Assembly (NCBI RefSeq): GCF_009601685.2
Contig: NZ_CP045701.2
Span: forward strand, 1,054,001-1,118,000
Direction: 5' to 3'
Origin: Pseudomonas brassicacearum
GTDB lineage: Bacteria > Pseudomonadota > Gammaproteobacteria > Pseudomonadales > Pseudomonadaceae
DNA: 64,000 nucleotides
Both the position numbers and the translations under genes were made by a program. Below are positions 62,848 to 64,000 of the stretch, piece by piece. Position 1 is the stretch's first letter. Every line of letters starts with the position of its first letter. The notes under the pieces were generated by a model that was given only the letters and a program-made list of their open reading frames with translations, did not search any database and was not told the DNA's origin.

Positions 62848-63681
62848 ATGGACGACGGACGATTCGAAAAGCGGACGGCGATGGCGGGAGGTGCGGCGGT
62901 GTCGTCCGAGCCGCATATTCTGCTGATCGATGACGTCCCGGAGGATATCCGCGCAACGCTCATCCTGCTCAAGGCCCAACCGTGGCGCATTTCCCTGGCC
63001 AGCGATGCCCACCAGGGTTATCAGCGGGCACTGGCCTTGCGTCCGGATTTGATCGTGCTGGACGTGCACATGCCGCACATGAACGGTTTCAGCCTGTGCC
63101 GGCTGTTGCGCGAGGCACCGTCGACCCGCCAGACGCCGATCCTGTTTTTGTCTTCGGCCAACAGCTCCATCGAGCGCCTGGAAGGGCTGACTGTCGGCGC
63201 GGTCGATTACATCCCCAAGTCCTGCGCGCCCGAGGAAGTGCTGGCGCGTATCAAGATCCACCTGCAACTGACCTGGCGCGCACCGCCCACCGATCAAGCC
63301 AGCCCGGCCGATCCGCAGCCGCAAGGCGATGAAATCGTCCTGCGCGCCGCGATGCGCTTGATCGAAGAGCACCTTGATGAAATGCCTTCCCTGGTCCAGC
63401 TGGCGCAAAAGGTCGGCACTCACGAAAAGCGCCTCTCGCGGATCTTTCGCGAGCACCTGGGGCTGACCGTGTTCGCCTACATTCGCGACGCACGACTGCG
63501 ACGTGGCCAGGACTTGCTCGGCGAAAGCGCCATGAGCGTGCAGGACGTCGCCGAACTGGTGGGCTTTCGCAACGCCTGCAACTTCACCACGGCCTTCCGC
63601 CAGCGAATCGGCATGACGCCCAGTCAGTTTCGCCAGCAAGCCTTGGGCATCGCTGATACAGAGTCGGCCGGACGCGCCTGA
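62848..63681 (+). CDS. Response regulator with AraC-type DNA-binding domain
   Basis: This 277-residue protein has an N-terminal REC domain (DD at 28-29, phospho-acceptor Asp72 in LIVLDVHMP, switch Lys in VDYIPKSCAPEEV) and a C-terminal AraC/XylS double HTH (SLVQLAQKVGTHEKRLSRIF, DVAELVGFRNACNFTTAF). The stop shares a base with the next ATG (TGATG), so it is coupled to a sensor gene. It should answer that sensor and regulate transcription. Confidence 0.93.
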   Translation: MDDGRFEKRTAMAGGAAVSSEPHILLIDDVPEDIRATLILLKAQPWRISLASDAHQGYQRALALRPDLIVLDVHMPHMNGFSLCRLLREAPSTRQTPILFLSSANSSIERLEGLTVGAVDYIPKSCAPEEVLARIKIHLQLTWRAPPTDQASPADPQPQGDEIVLRAAMRLIEEHLDEMPSLVQLAQKVGTHEKRLSRIFREHLGLTVFAYIRDARLRRGQDLLGESAMSVQDVAELVGFRNACNFTTAFRQRIGMTPSQFRQQALGIADTESAGRA

Positions 63682-64000
63682 TGCGGCTTCTACAGTTGTT
63701 GTTACTGACGATAGCGTTGTTATCCACAGGCTTGCTGCGCGCCGCGCCTGTGGATATCTGCCGGGCTGATCATCTGGACCTGATGCCCGCGATAACGATT
63801 TTTGAAGACACCCAGGCCAGCCTGAGCCTGGAAGACGTCGCGCAACTGCCCGAAACACGTTTCAACGCCGCCACCCCAAGCTGGCCGACCCAAGCCTACA
63901 GCCGCTCCTCCTTCTGGTTGAAAGTGCAGCTCAGCAACTCAAGCGCTGTGGCGTGTTCGCGCCTGCTGGTGGTCGGCGCGCCGCGCCTGGAAGACATCCG
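63681..64000 (+). CDS. 7TMR-DISM type sensor (5' part)
   Basis: The frame opens with a signal peptide (MRLLQLLLLTIALLSTGLLR) and then a periplasmic segment with ITIFEDTQASLSLEDVAQLP and YSRSSFWLKVQLSN, the pattern of 7TMR-DISM extracellular domain 2. Such proteins continue with seven transmembrane helices and a histidine kinase or GGDEF module, which lies beyond the window. Overlap with the response regulator gene indicates a two-component pair. Confidence 0.8.
   Translation, partial: MRLLQLLLLTIALLSTGLLRAAPVDICRADHLDLMPAITIFEDTQASLSLEDVAQLPETRFNAATPSWPTQAYSRSSFWLKVQLSNSSAVACSRLLVVGAPRLEDI

Overview
The window is a chromosomal segment of a fluorescent-group Pseudomonas, probably of the P. 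fluorescens complex. This rests on the high G+C, the rpoN-hpf-ptsN-rapZ-ptsO, mla, lptCAB-kdsCD and mreBCD-maf-rng blocks in their Pseudomonas arrangement, and many Pseudomonas-type extragenic palindromes (GTGGGAGC...GCTTGCTCGCG and TGTAGGAGCTG...GATCGCAGCC). I saw no rRNA, tRNA, CRISPR array, phage or insertion sequence.

Positions 1-33,000 are core genome: gatCAB (minus; gatB cut by the window edge); mreBCD, maf, rng, yhdP, a nitrilase-family gene and tldD (plus); yjgA/darP (minus) and pmbA (plus); then on minus ptsO, rapZ, ptsN, hpf, rpoN, lptB, lptA, lptC, kdsC, kdsD. From about 24.3 kb a plus-strand run carries mlaFEDCB, ibaG, murA, hisG, hisD, hisC. Most of these genes serve the envelope: cell shape, LPS synthesis and export, phospholipid trafficking and peptidoglycan precursors. 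The block ends in a six-copy array of about 145 bp behind hisC.

Positions 33,000-56,000 are mostly physiology and environmental response: a chemoreceptor, an M48 lipoprotein protease, a GDT1/UPF0016 Mn exporter behind a yybP-ykoY Mn riboswitch, rsmC, a 2-hydroxyacid dehydrogenase, a LysE exporter, a medium-chain acyl-CoA ligase (alkK-like) behind two palindromes, a DUF1302/DUF1329 pair with a MalT-like LuxR regulator, an alkylguanine methyltransferase, a PhoD-like phosphatase, and a TRAP dicarboxylate operon holding two paralogous binding proteins (dctP-dctQ-dctM-dctP2).

Positions 56,000-62,700 look accessory: unrecognised lipoprotein and membrane proteins, a PH-domain protein, a VOC protein, DUF4256 and DUF488 proteins, and a decayed YopT-type (C58) peptidase fragment, separated by repeats. 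The window ends with a REC-AraC response regulator overlapping the start of a 7TMR-DISM sensor gene.

The strongest candidate for a poorly described system is the alkK-DUF1302-DUF1329-LuxR cluster (40.3-48.8 kb), which looks like an outer-membrane lipid or ester uptake module. The most unusual DNA-level signals are a family of hairpin elements with private self-complementary arms (2.9 and 29.0 kb), 11-bp and 8-bp tandem expansions inside a repeat family, and a probable ATT start codon for mreC.
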